In this document: positions 56,076-62,459 of the stretch, piece after piece
Position numbering within the stretch: the stretch's first letter is position 1
Layout: the number at the start of each line of letters is the position of its first letter
NCBI RefSeq assembly: GCF_017744255.1
Contig: NZ_JAGHQP010000002.1
Location: forward strand, 1-64,000
Length of the DNA: 64,000 nt
Direction: 5' to 3'
Source: Brevundimonas sp. A19_0
GTDB taxonomy: Bacteria; Pseudomonadota; Alphaproteobacteria; Caulobacterales; Caulobacteraceae
Program-made: the position numbers and the translations under genes
The notes under the pieces: model-generated
What the model saw: the letters and a program-made list of their open reading frames with translations, nothing else
What the model was told of the DNA's origin: nothing
Databases searched by the model: none

Positions 56076-57584
56076 TCAGATCGGACGTCTCAGGAAGGCC
56101 GGCACGCCCTCATTGCCAAAGGCCGTGCTGTCCGATGCCTTGACGGGGGCCTTGTCGGCCGTATCCGTTTTGGGCGCCGCCTCGGCCTTGTCCGCCTTCT
56201 TGCCCCGGCCCGAGCGGCCGCGCGTGCGCGGTTCGGCGTCCTTCTTCGGAGTCTCGGGTGCGGGAGCAGGGGGCGCGGCCTCCGCCGCCGGAGCCTTCGC
56301 CTCGGGGGCGGTGTCCTGCGTCGGTTCACCGGCCGGCTTGCGGCGCGAGCGCGAGCGGCGCGGCTTGTCGGCGGGAGGCTCATCCGACGCGGCCTCGGCC
56401 TTGGGCGCCTTGTCGGCCCTTTCGGCCTTCGCAGCCGCAGGTTTGCCGCCGCCCGACAGGTCGAGGGTCAGCTCTTCCGGCGTCATCTTGATCAGCTTCA
56501 GGACCTTGTCGAGCGCCTTGTCGTCCGACGGCGTCACGATCATGAAGGTCTGGCCGGTCTTTCCGGCCCGGCCCGTGCGGCCGATCCGGTGCACATAGTC
56601 GTCGGCGGCGTGCGCCACGTCATAGTTGAACACATGGCTGACGTCGGGAATGTCCAGGCCCCGGGCCGCCACATCGGACGCCACCAGCACCTTCAGATCG
56701 CCCGAGCGGAAGTCCGCCAGCGTCTTCATGCGCAGGCTCTGGTCCAGGTCGCCGTGGATGGGCGCGGCATCGAAGCCGTGCCGTTTCAGCGACTTGGCGA
56801 CGACATCGACGTCGGACTTGCGGTTACAGAAGACGATACCGTTCTTGACGTCGTCGCGTGCCACCAGCGCCCGCAGCGCCTCGCGCTTCAGCTTGGGGTC
56901 GCTGCGCGGGATGCGCACCAGATACTGGGTGATGGTCTCGGCCGTCATCGCCGGGCGCGAGGCCTCGATGCGGGTCGGATCCTTCAGGAATTGGGTGGTC
57001 AGGCGCGTGATCTCCGGCGGCATGGTGGCCGAGAAGAACAGCGTCTGGCGCCGCGGCGGCGTCAGCTTGAAGATGCGCTCGATGTCGGGGATGAAGCCCA
57101 TGTCCAGCATGCGGTCGGCCTCGTCGACCACCATCAGCTCGACCCCGGTCAGCAGCATTTTGCCGCGATCGAACAGGTCCAGCAGGCGGCCGGGCGTGGC
57201 GATCAGCACATCCACGCCCTTGTTCAGCGCGGCGACCTGATCGCCCATGGACACGCCGCCGATCAGCAGCACCCAGTTCAGCTTGGTGCCCTTGGCGTAT
57301 TTGGCAAAGCTCTCGGCCACCTGGTCGGCCAGTTCGCGGGTCGGCGCCAGCACCAGGGCGCGCGGCATACGGGCCTTGGCCCGCCCGGATGCCAGTCGCT
57401 CGACCAGCGGCAGGGTGAAGGCGGCGGTCTTGCCGGTCCCGGTCTGGGCGATCCCAAGGACATCGCGTCCGGCGAGGGCCACGGGAATGGCCTGGGCCTG
57501 GATCGGGGTGGCGGAGGTATAGCCCGTGTCAGTCACGGCCTTCAGCGTCGTGGGCGAAAGGCCCAGCTGGGTAAAGTCGGTCAT
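56076..57584 (-). CDS. rhlE: DEAD-box RNA helicase RhlE
   Basis: ATP-dependent RNA helicase of 502 residues. Q motif GYTSATPIQAQAIPVAL, motif I AQTGTGKTAAF, Ia PTRELADQV, II VVDEADRMLDMGF, III SAT, V ASDVAARGLDIPDV and VI HRIGRTGRAGK. After residue ~370 comes a long low-complexity tail alternating acidic/Ala and Arg/Ser/Lys stretches, typical of RhlE in this group. In Caulobacter RhlE joins the degradosome at low temperature. A strong promoter about 125-155 bases upstream implies a leader of roughly 120 bases. Confidence 0.95.
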   Translation of the reverse strand: MTDFTQLGLSPTTLKAVTDTGYTSATPIQAQAIPVALAGRDVLGIAQTGTGKTAAFTLPLVERLASGRAKARMPRALVLAPTRELADQVAESFAKYAKGTKLNWVLLIGGVSMGDQVAALNKGVDVLIATPGRLLDLFDRGKMLLTGVELMVVDEADRMLDMGFIPDIERIFKLTPPRRQTLFFSATMPPEITRLTTQFLKDPTRIEASRPAMTAETITQYLVRIPRSDPKLKREALRALVARDDVKNGIVFCNRKSDVDVVAKSLKRHGFDAAPIHGDLDQSLRMKTLADFRSGDLKVLVASDVAARGLDIPDVSHVFNYDVAHAADDYVHRIGRTGRAGKTGQTFMIVTPSDDKALDKVLKLIKMTPEELTLDLSGGGKPAAAKAERADKAPKAEAASDEPPADKPRRSRSRRKPAGEPTQDTAPEAKAPAAEAAPPAPAPETPKKDAEPRTRGRSGRGKKADKAEAAPKTDTADKAPVKASDSTAFGNEGVPAFLRRPI

Positions 57585-57709
57585 TCAAACCTTGTATGTT
57601 CGGGAGGAAAAGTCAGGCGGGCCCCCGTGTGGAGCCGACTGTGCGCGAAACCGCCCCTCTGGGCGTGCGGGCGGCCCCGTTGCCGTTCCTGTCCCGAGCA
57701 CGAGCGCCG

Positions 57710-57737
57710 CATATAGATATCCACACGGCGAAGTCAA
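57710..57737 (-). promoter_or_regulatory. sigma-70-like promoter of rhlE
   Basis: On the minus strand TTGACT (57737-57732), a 16-base spacer and TATATG (57715-57710). The region is AT-rich against its surroundings. It would start a transcript near 57703, leaving a 5' leader of about 120 bases before the rhlE ATG. Confidence 0.6.
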
Positions 57738-57822
57738 GTATTTGGCGCGTCAGCGATCTTGCAAATCCTTACAGATCGTTAATAGTTCGTCCCGGGAGAG
57801 TTCAGAGGGGAGGGGGCCGCGC

Positions 57823-58218
57823 ATGCGCAGGTCAATTGTCGGATTTGTCCTGGCCGCGGGGCTCGCGCTCCTGCCGGCGTCGTCGCTACGGGCGGGTGAC
57901 AGTCGGGCGGACGAGGTGCCGGCCTTCATGGCGGTGGCCTTCGACAACACCGTCATGTCCCATTATCCCGACGGCGGCTGGGTCAAGCACTGGTTCAACC
58001 GCGACGGCAGCTATGAAGGGCGCTTTTCCGACGGGCGCCGCATCACTGCCCGCTGGGAGGTGGATCGCAACCGGGTCTGCCTCGACCGAATCCGCCCCGG
58101 CTTCATGATCCCGCGCTTCTGCAGCGACATCGTCGAGGCCGAGATCGGCGACAGCTGGATGGCTCGTGACCCTCTGGGCCGACGGGTCCGCAACACCCTG
58201 GTGCGGGGTCGAAGCTGA
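57823..58218 (+). CDS. hypothetical exported protein
   Basis: A 131-residue exported protein with signal MRRSIVGFVLAAGLALLPAS and cleavage near LRAGDSRA. The mature part, FDNTVMSHYPDGGWVKHWFN, DGSYEGRFSDGRRITARWEV, with cysteines in RNRVCLDRI and PRFCSDIV (probably one disulfide), looks like a small beta-barrel of the kind found in several alphaproteobacterial proteins of unknown function. The ATG at 57823 has GAGGGGAGGGGG upstream. No partner gene. Confidence 0.8.
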   Translation: MRRSIVGFVLAAGLALLPASSLRAGDSRADEVPAFMAVAFDNTVMSHYPDGGWVKHWFNRDGSYEGRFSDGRRITARWEVDRNRVCLDRIRPGFMIPRFCSDIVEAEIGDSWMARDPLGRRVRNTLVRGRS

Positions 58219-58235
58219 CAATTCGACCATTTCGA

Positions 58236-58255
58236 TACGGTAATTTAATACCGTA
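58236..58255. promoter_or_regulatory. palindrome in the AT-rich region upstream of rplM
   Basis: TACGGTA and TACCGTA face each other across ATTTAA. The following ~50 bases are AT-rich and should hold the rplM-rpsI promoter. It may be an operator or the end signal of the upstream gene; no T-run follows, which argues against an intrinsic terminator. Confidence 0.35.
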
Positions 58256-58402
58256 CGAAGAAAGCCATTTTAGAACAATGCCTTAACGTCTAAACCGTGC
58301 TCGAACCGGCATTGACGGCGCTGCGGCGATCCTGTAGCAGCCCGCCTTCAATCCGGCGCACCGCATTCTCTGGGGCGTCATCCGACCATCAGGACCTCAG
58401 AC

Positions 58403-58879
58403 ATGCTGAAGAGCACCACGGCTTCGCTGAAGCCGGCCGATGTCGAGAAGAAGTGGATCCACATCGATGCCGAAGGCGTCGTGGTGGGCCGTCTTGCGAC
58501 CTTCATCGCCAACCGTCTGCGCGGCAAGCACCGCCCGGACTACACCCCCCACGTCGATTGCGGCGACTATGTCATCGTGACCAACGTCGACAAGGTCGTC
58601 TTCACCGGCGCCAAGCTGACCGACAAGGTCTACTACCGTCACACGGGTCACCCGGGCGGTATCAAGGAAACCACGCCCGAGAAGGTCCTGAACGGCCGCT
58701 TCCCCGAGCGCGTCCTTGAAAAGGCCGTCGAGCGTATGCTGCCCAAGGAAAGCCCCCTGGCCCGCAAGCAGATGACGCACCTGCGCCTGTTCGCCGGCAG
58801 CGCGCATACCCACGAAGCCCAACAGCCGGAAACGATCGACTTCAAGTCGGCCAACTCCAAGAACATCCGGACCGTCTGA
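58403..58879 (+). CDS. rplM: 50S ribosomal protein L13
   Basis: A 158-residue L13: [57 protein letters not shown] and the [20 protein letters not shown] block. The ATG at 58403 with AGGACC upstream. First gene of rplM-rpsI, two bases apart, as in most bacteria. The C-terminal extension after [17 protein letters not shown] is typical of alphaproteobacteria. Confidence 0.98.
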   Translation: MLKSTTASLKPADVEKKWIHIDAEGVVVGRLATFIANRLRGKHRPDYTPHVDCGDYVIVTNVDKVVFTGAKLTDKVYYRHTGHPGGIKETTPEKVLNGRFPERVLEKAVERMLPKESPLARKQMTHLRLFAGSAHTHEAQQPETIDFKSANSKNIRTV

Positions 58880-58881
58880 TC

Positions 58882-59376
58882 ATGACCGACGCGACCAACA
58901 CCGACACCGCCGCAACCGGCTTTGACGCCCTGAAGGGCATGGGCTCCACCGAGGCCGAGGCCCCGGTTCACGTCCAGAAGCTCGACAAGCTGGGCCGCGC
59001 CTATTCGACCGGCAAGCGCAAGAACGCCATCGCCCGCGTCTGGGTGAAGCCCGGCTCGGGCAAGATCACCGTCAACGGCAAGGAGCTGGCCCAGTATTTC
59101 GCCCGCCCCGTGCTGCAGATGATGGTCGCCCAGCCGCTGACCGTCTCGGACCGCACCACCCAGTTCGACGTGGTCTGCACCGTCGAGGGCTCGGGCCTCT
59201 CGGGCCAGGCCGGCGCCATCCGCCACGGCCTGTCGCACGCCCTGACCCACTACGAGCCGGAACTGCGCAAGGTCCTCAAGCCCCACGGCTTCCTGACCCG
59301 CGACAGCCGCGTCGTCGAGCGCAAGAAGTACGGCCGCGCCAAGGCCCGCCGTTCGTTCCAGTTCTCGAAGCGCTAA
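58882..59376 (+). CDS. rpsI: 30S ribosomal protein S9
   Basis: A 164-residue S9 with an N-terminal extension (residues 1-40), then [39 protein letters not shown] and the C-terminal [14 protein letters not shown] whose last Lys-Arg reaches the ribosomal P site. Follows rplM directly and ends at a strong terminator. Confidence 0.98.
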   Translation: MTDATNTDTAATGFDALKGMGSTEAEAPVHVQKLDKLGRAYSTGKRKNAIARVWVKPGSGKITVNGKELAQYFARPVLQMMVAQPLTVSDRTTQFDVVCTVEGSGLSGQAGAIRHGLSHALTHYEPELRKVLKPHGFLTRDSRVVERKKYGRAKARRSFQFSKR

Positions 59377-59400
59377 GGCTCTTCAGATACGCTACGGAAG

Positions 59401-59435
59401 AGGGCGCCCGGGAAACCGCGGCGCCCTTTTTCTTT
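59401..59435 (+). terminator. terminator of rplM-rpsI
   Basis: AGGGCGCC (59401-59408) pairs with GGCGCCCT (59420-59427); inside, CGG-GAAA-CCG extends the stem to 11 pairs with one bulged C. A T-rich tract (TTTTTCTTT, counting the stem T) follows directly. It lies 24 bases after the rpsI stop. Confidence 0.92.
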
Positions 59436-59448
59436 AGGGTATTCGTCT

Positions 59449-59593
59449 CCTCCCCATCTTGATGGGGAGGGGGACCCTGCGAAGCCTTGGCGAAGCAGGG
59501 TGGAGGGGCTCTTCACTGCGCGCACGCCGCCCAGAACCCCCGCCGTCACGTCGGCTTCGCCGCCGCGCCACCTCCCCGACTTCGTCAGGGAGG
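59449..59593. repeat. paired-hairpin intergenic repeat, CCTCCCC type
   Basis: First hairpin CCTCCCCATC-TT-GATGGGGAGG (59449-59470); second, similar but imperfect, CCTCCCCGAC-TTC-GTCAGGGAGG (59571-59593). Between them ACCCTGC/GCAGGGT (59474-59480 and 59495-59501) forms another stem. No coding sense. The layout is that of a dispersed alphaproteobacterial intergenic repeat; copies elsewhere cannot be checked here. Confidence 0.8.
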
Positions 59594-59606
59594 AGACAGA
59601 AAGTCC

Positions 59607-59696
59607 GTCATCCTCGGGCTTGACCCGAGGATCGGTGCCGCCCGCGACGGGAAACGGTCTGGATGGACCGATCCTCCGATCAAGTCGGAGGATGAC
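59607..59696. repeat. REPIN-like inverted hairpin pair, ATCCTCGGG type
   Basis: Two 30-base units in inverted orientation (59607-59636 and 59667-59696), 30 bases apart. The first forms ATCCTCGGG-CTTGA-CCCGAGGAT, the second ATCCTCCGA-TCAAG-TCGGAGGAT, both 9-bp perfect stems with 5-base loops. The units differ at four aligned positions, which make compensating changes on both sides of the stem. Confidence 0.88.
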
Positions 59697-60228
59697 GATG
59701 GGCTGAACGGCGCAGCTATAAAAACAGCCCCCGAAATCCCCCGTCCTTTCAACACCCCCACCCTTTCTCGCACCGTTCTTCCCGCCTCACCCCGGCCCTG
59801 TGCAAACCTTCTCCCGTCCCGTCGCGCGGAGGGCTCGTAAGGCCTGCGACCTTGTGAGCGGCGGGAGCGATGGAGCGGGATCGGGCAAAGCGTGCCCGAG
59901 CACCCTCGATCTCCGCCTCCGGGCGCGTGATCAGGGCAAGGGTCGAGGGGGATACTCGGCCGTTCCGGGACTGAATGCAGGTTCAGCCCGCCCGTCGGAG
60001 GCGCTGCGGTAAGGCCCGAACACGGCCACCCGACGCAAGCTTCCGGAAAACCACCGCGCGGAGCGTCAGCCTTCGTCGAAACGGTAAACTCTAACTCATC
60101 CGGGCGAAGGCCCGGCGCTCCGCCCGCCCTCCAACCCGCCGCAACCACGGACGGTGGCCTTGGCGCGTCTCCGCCCCTCTCGCCACTCGTGCTCAGGCTC
60201 CCCATATCCCCGCCAAAAGGGGCCCCTC
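59697..60228. other. gene-poor region between repeats and VOC gene
   Basis: About 530 bases with no gene I can support. Open frames on both strands are rich in Pro, Arg, Ser and Gly, lack family motifs, and the longest leftward one runs through the palindromic repeats. No tRNA, tmRNA, SRP RNA or RNase P RNA signature was found by eye. It may be decayed sequence, more dispersed repeat, or an unrecognised RNA. The end should hold the promoter for the VOC gene. Confidence 0.5.
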
Positions 60229-60618
60229 ATGTCGAACCTCAAGCTGGACCATCTGACCCTGCTGGTGACCTCGATCGAGGCCAGCAGGCCCTTCTATGAA
60301 ACGCTGCTGCCGCTGCTGGGCTTTCACCGAACCACGCGCGAGAACTGGACCGACGGGCAGGGCTTCTTCCTGCAGTTCCTGCCAGCCAGGCCCGAGACCC
60401 GGCCCTATGAGCGATACGGCGCCGGCCTCAACCACCTGGGGTTCGGGGCGCCCGATGCCGAAACCGTCACGGCCATCCGCGACGCCATGCAGGCCGCAGG
60501 GCTTGAGGTTCCGGAAATTCAGGACCTCGGGGGTGCAAAGGCCCTGTTCCTCAAGGACCCGGACGGCCTAAGGTTCGAGATTACCTGGTACCCGCCCGGC
60601 GTGGCGGTTGTTGATTGA
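60229..60618 (+). CDS. VOC family (glyoxalase-fold) protein
   Basis: A 129-residue single-domain VOC protein: LKLDHLTLLVTSIEASRPFY with the first metal-type His, YGAGLNHLGFGAPDAETV with a second His, and FLKDPDGLRFEITWYPP with the Glu. All three usual ligands are present, so a metal-dependent isomerase, lyase or dioxygenase is possible; substrate unknown. Start at 60229 (MSNLKLDHL). argC follows seven bases after its stop. It is distinct from the VOC protein at 6.9-7.2 kb. Confidence 0.9.
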   Translation: MSNLKLDHLTLLVTSIEASRPFYETLLPLLGFHRTTRENWTDGQGFFLQFLPARPETRPYERYGAGLNHLGFGAPDAETVTAIRDAMQAAGLEVPEIQDLGGAKALFLKDPDGLRFEITWYPPGVAVVD

Positions 60619-60625
60619 GACACAG

Positions 60626-61558
60626 ATGCCCCACACCCTGTTCATTGATGGCGAAGCCGGCACCACGGGCCTTGAGATCCGCGAGCGGGTCGAGGGGCGA
60701 TCCGACCTCGAGCTGATCCTGCTGGGCGACCGCAGGCGCGATCCCGAGGCCCGGCGCGAAGCCTTGAACAGCGCCGAGGCCGTCATCCTGTGCCTGCCCG
60801 ACGATGCGGCGCGCGAGGCTGTGGCCATGGTCGAAAATCCGTCCGTCCGGGTGATCGATGCCTCGACCGCCTACCGCGTCGCGCCCGGCTGGACCTATGG
60901 CTTTCCCGAACTGCGCCCGGGCCAGCGCGAGGCCGTGGCCGGCTCGACCCGCGTGTCCAACCCGGGCTGCTATCCGACCGGCTTTCTGGCCCTGGTGGCG
61001 CCGCTGGTGCGCGCGGGCCTGATCCCTGCCGACTGGCCGGTCAGCGTCAACGCCGTCTCGGGCTATTCCGGCGGCGGCAAGGCCATGATCGCAGAATTCG
61101 AGGACGGCACCCCCGATCCCTTCCGGGCCTACGGTCTCACCCTGAAGCACAAGCACGTGCCGGAAATGACGAAACATGCAGGACTTTCCCGTCCTGTCCT
61201 GTTCTCTCCGGCAGTCGGTAACTACCGTCAGGGCATGCTGGTCGAGGTGCCGCTGCACCTGTCGGCCCTGCCGTCTCCCTCGTCGATCGAGGTGATCCAT
61301 GGCGCGCTCGTCGAGGCCTATGACGGCGCCCGGTTCGTCGAGGTGGCTCCGCTGGAGGAGACCGAGGCCATGACCGGCCTGACCCCCGAAGGCCTCAACG
61401 GCACCAACCGCCTACGCCTGCACGTGTTCGGCGACCGCGACGGCCATCAGGCGCGCCTGGTCGCCCTGCTGGACAATCTGGGCAAGGGCGCCTCGGGCGC
61501 CGCGGTCCAGAACCTCAATCTCATGCTGGGTCTGGACGAGGGGGCGGGTCTGACCTGA
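60626..61558 (+). CDS. argC: N-acetyl-gamma-glutamyl-phosphate reductase, type 2
   Basis: Arginine synthesis: NADPH reduction of N-acetylglutamyl phosphate. The 310-residue protein is of the shorter AGPR type 2: LFIDGEAGTTGLEIRERVEG, catalytic Cys115 in RVSNPGCYPTGFLAL, SGYSGGGKAMIAEFE and the His in LKHKHVPEMTKHAGL. The ATG at 60626 (MPHTLFIDGE) is preferred over an earlier start. In other Caulobacterales argC is also near rplM-rpsI, as I recall. Confidence 0.96.
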   Translation: MPHTLFIDGEAGTTGLEIRERVEGRSDLELILLGDRRRDPEARREALNSAEAVILCLPDDAAREAVAMVENPSVRVIDASTAYRVAPGWTYGFPELRPGQREAVAGSTRVSNPGCYPTGFLALVAPLVRAGLIPADWPVSVNAVSGYSGGGKAMIAEFEDGTPDPFRAYGLTLKHKHVPEMTKHAGLSRPVLFSPAVGNYRQGMLVEVPLHLSALPSPSSIEVIHGALVEAYDGARFVEVAPLEETEAMTGLTPEGLNGTNRLRLHVFGDRDGHQARLVALLDNLGKGASGAAVQNLNLMLGLDEGAGLT

Positions 61559-61590
61559 AACCCTTCGGGGCCGGGCGCCGTATATGGATC

Positions 61591-62091
61591 ATGACCCAAG
61601 CGCTCCTTCGTCGCCGCACCCTTCTGGCCGGTCTGGGCGGACTGGCCCTCGCCGGCTGTTCGTCCGAAACGGCCAGCGCCGGTGACCCCCGCTTCGCCGA
61701 CTCGCCGTTTCGTCGCCTGACCGAGGACCAGTGGCGCGCCCGCCTGTCCGGACCATCGTTCAACGTCCTGCGGCGCGAGGCGACCGAGCGGCCCTTCACC
61801 AGCCCTCTGAATGACGAGCACCGCGACGGCATCTTCCTGTGCCGGGGCTGCGAGCTGCCGCTGTTCCAGTCGCGCTGGAAGTACGACTCCCGGACCGGCT
61901 GGCCCAGCTTCTACGATGTGATCTCGCGCAACATCGGCACCAGGACCGACTACCGCATCGGCGTGCCGCGCACAGAATACCACTGTGCCCGCTGCCTCGG
62001 GCATCAGGGCCACGTCTTCGACGACGGCCCGCGCCCCACGGGCAAACGCTACTGCAACAACGGCGTCGCCCTGATCTTCCGACCGGCCTAG
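61591..62091 (+). CDS. msrB: exported methionine-R-sulfoxide reductase MsrB
   Basis: Reduces methionine-R-sulfoxide in proteins. A 166-residue precursor with a Tat-like LLRRRTLLAGLGGLALAGCS signal that also ends in a good lipobox (LAGC, Cys23), so it is probably a periplasmic lipoprotein. SelR domain: zinc ligands in FLCRGCELP (Cys84, 87) and YHCARCLGHQG (Cys132, 135), WPSFYDVI, and the catalytic Cys155 in GKRYCNNGVAL (usually RYCINS). The envelope location sets it apart from cytosolic MsrB. Confidence 0.95.
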   Translation: MTQALLRRRTLLAGLGGLALAGCSSETASAGDPRFADSPFRRLTEDQWRARLSGPSFNVLRREATERPFTSPLNDEHRDGIFLCRGCELPLFQSRWKYDSRTGWPSFYDVISRNIGTRTDYRIGVPRTEYHCARCLGHQGHVFDDGPRPTGKRYCNNGVALIFRPA

Positions 62092-62459
62092 GCCGTGCGT
62101 GCCGCCAGCGCCGACTGGACCGTCAGGCCGAACCACACGCCGGCGATGACGATCAGGATGCCGTAGTCATAGCCCGGCACGAACACCGGAATGGCCGCGC
62201 CGATCAGGGTCAGCAGCGGCAGGATCGACGCCCAGATGGCCGCGCCCGGATAGCCCGGCTGGATCATCGGCTGGGCCCTGCGGCCCATCCGCTTCAGCAT
62301 CCAGCCGTTCATCAGGACGAACAGCACGGGCACCAGCAGGGCGATCAGCACATACTTCAGCGTCTGGTCCGTCCGCCCGTACAGCGACGTCGTCAGCACC
62401 TGCAGCGCATAGGCCGTGCCCGTGGTCACGGCCAGCATCAGATTGGGGCCAGCCGTCAC
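62088..62459 (-). CDS. small four-helix membrane protein
   Basis: A 123-residue inner-membrane protein with four hydrophobic segments: MLAVTTGTAYALQVLTTSLY, TLKYVLIALLVPVLFVLMNG, WASILPLLTLIGAAIPVFV and YGILIVIAGVWFGLTVQSAL. The start is GTG at 62459 overlapping the phaC stop (GTGA), so it is translated with phaC. No family recognised. Its 3' end overlaps the convergent msrB by four bases. Confidence 0.82.
   Translation of the reverse strand: MTAGPNLMLAVTTGTAYALQVLTTSLYGRTDQTLKYVLIALLVPVLFVLMNGWMLKRMGRRAQPMIQPGYPGAAIWASILPLLTLIGAAIPVFVPGYDYGILIVIAGVWFGLTVQSALAARTA

Noticed and set aside
59585-60205. 206-codon leftward open frame in the repeat region after rpsI
   Set aside because: It reads through the hairpin pair, is Pro/Arg/Ser/Gly-rich, and has no conserved segment; likely a chance frame.
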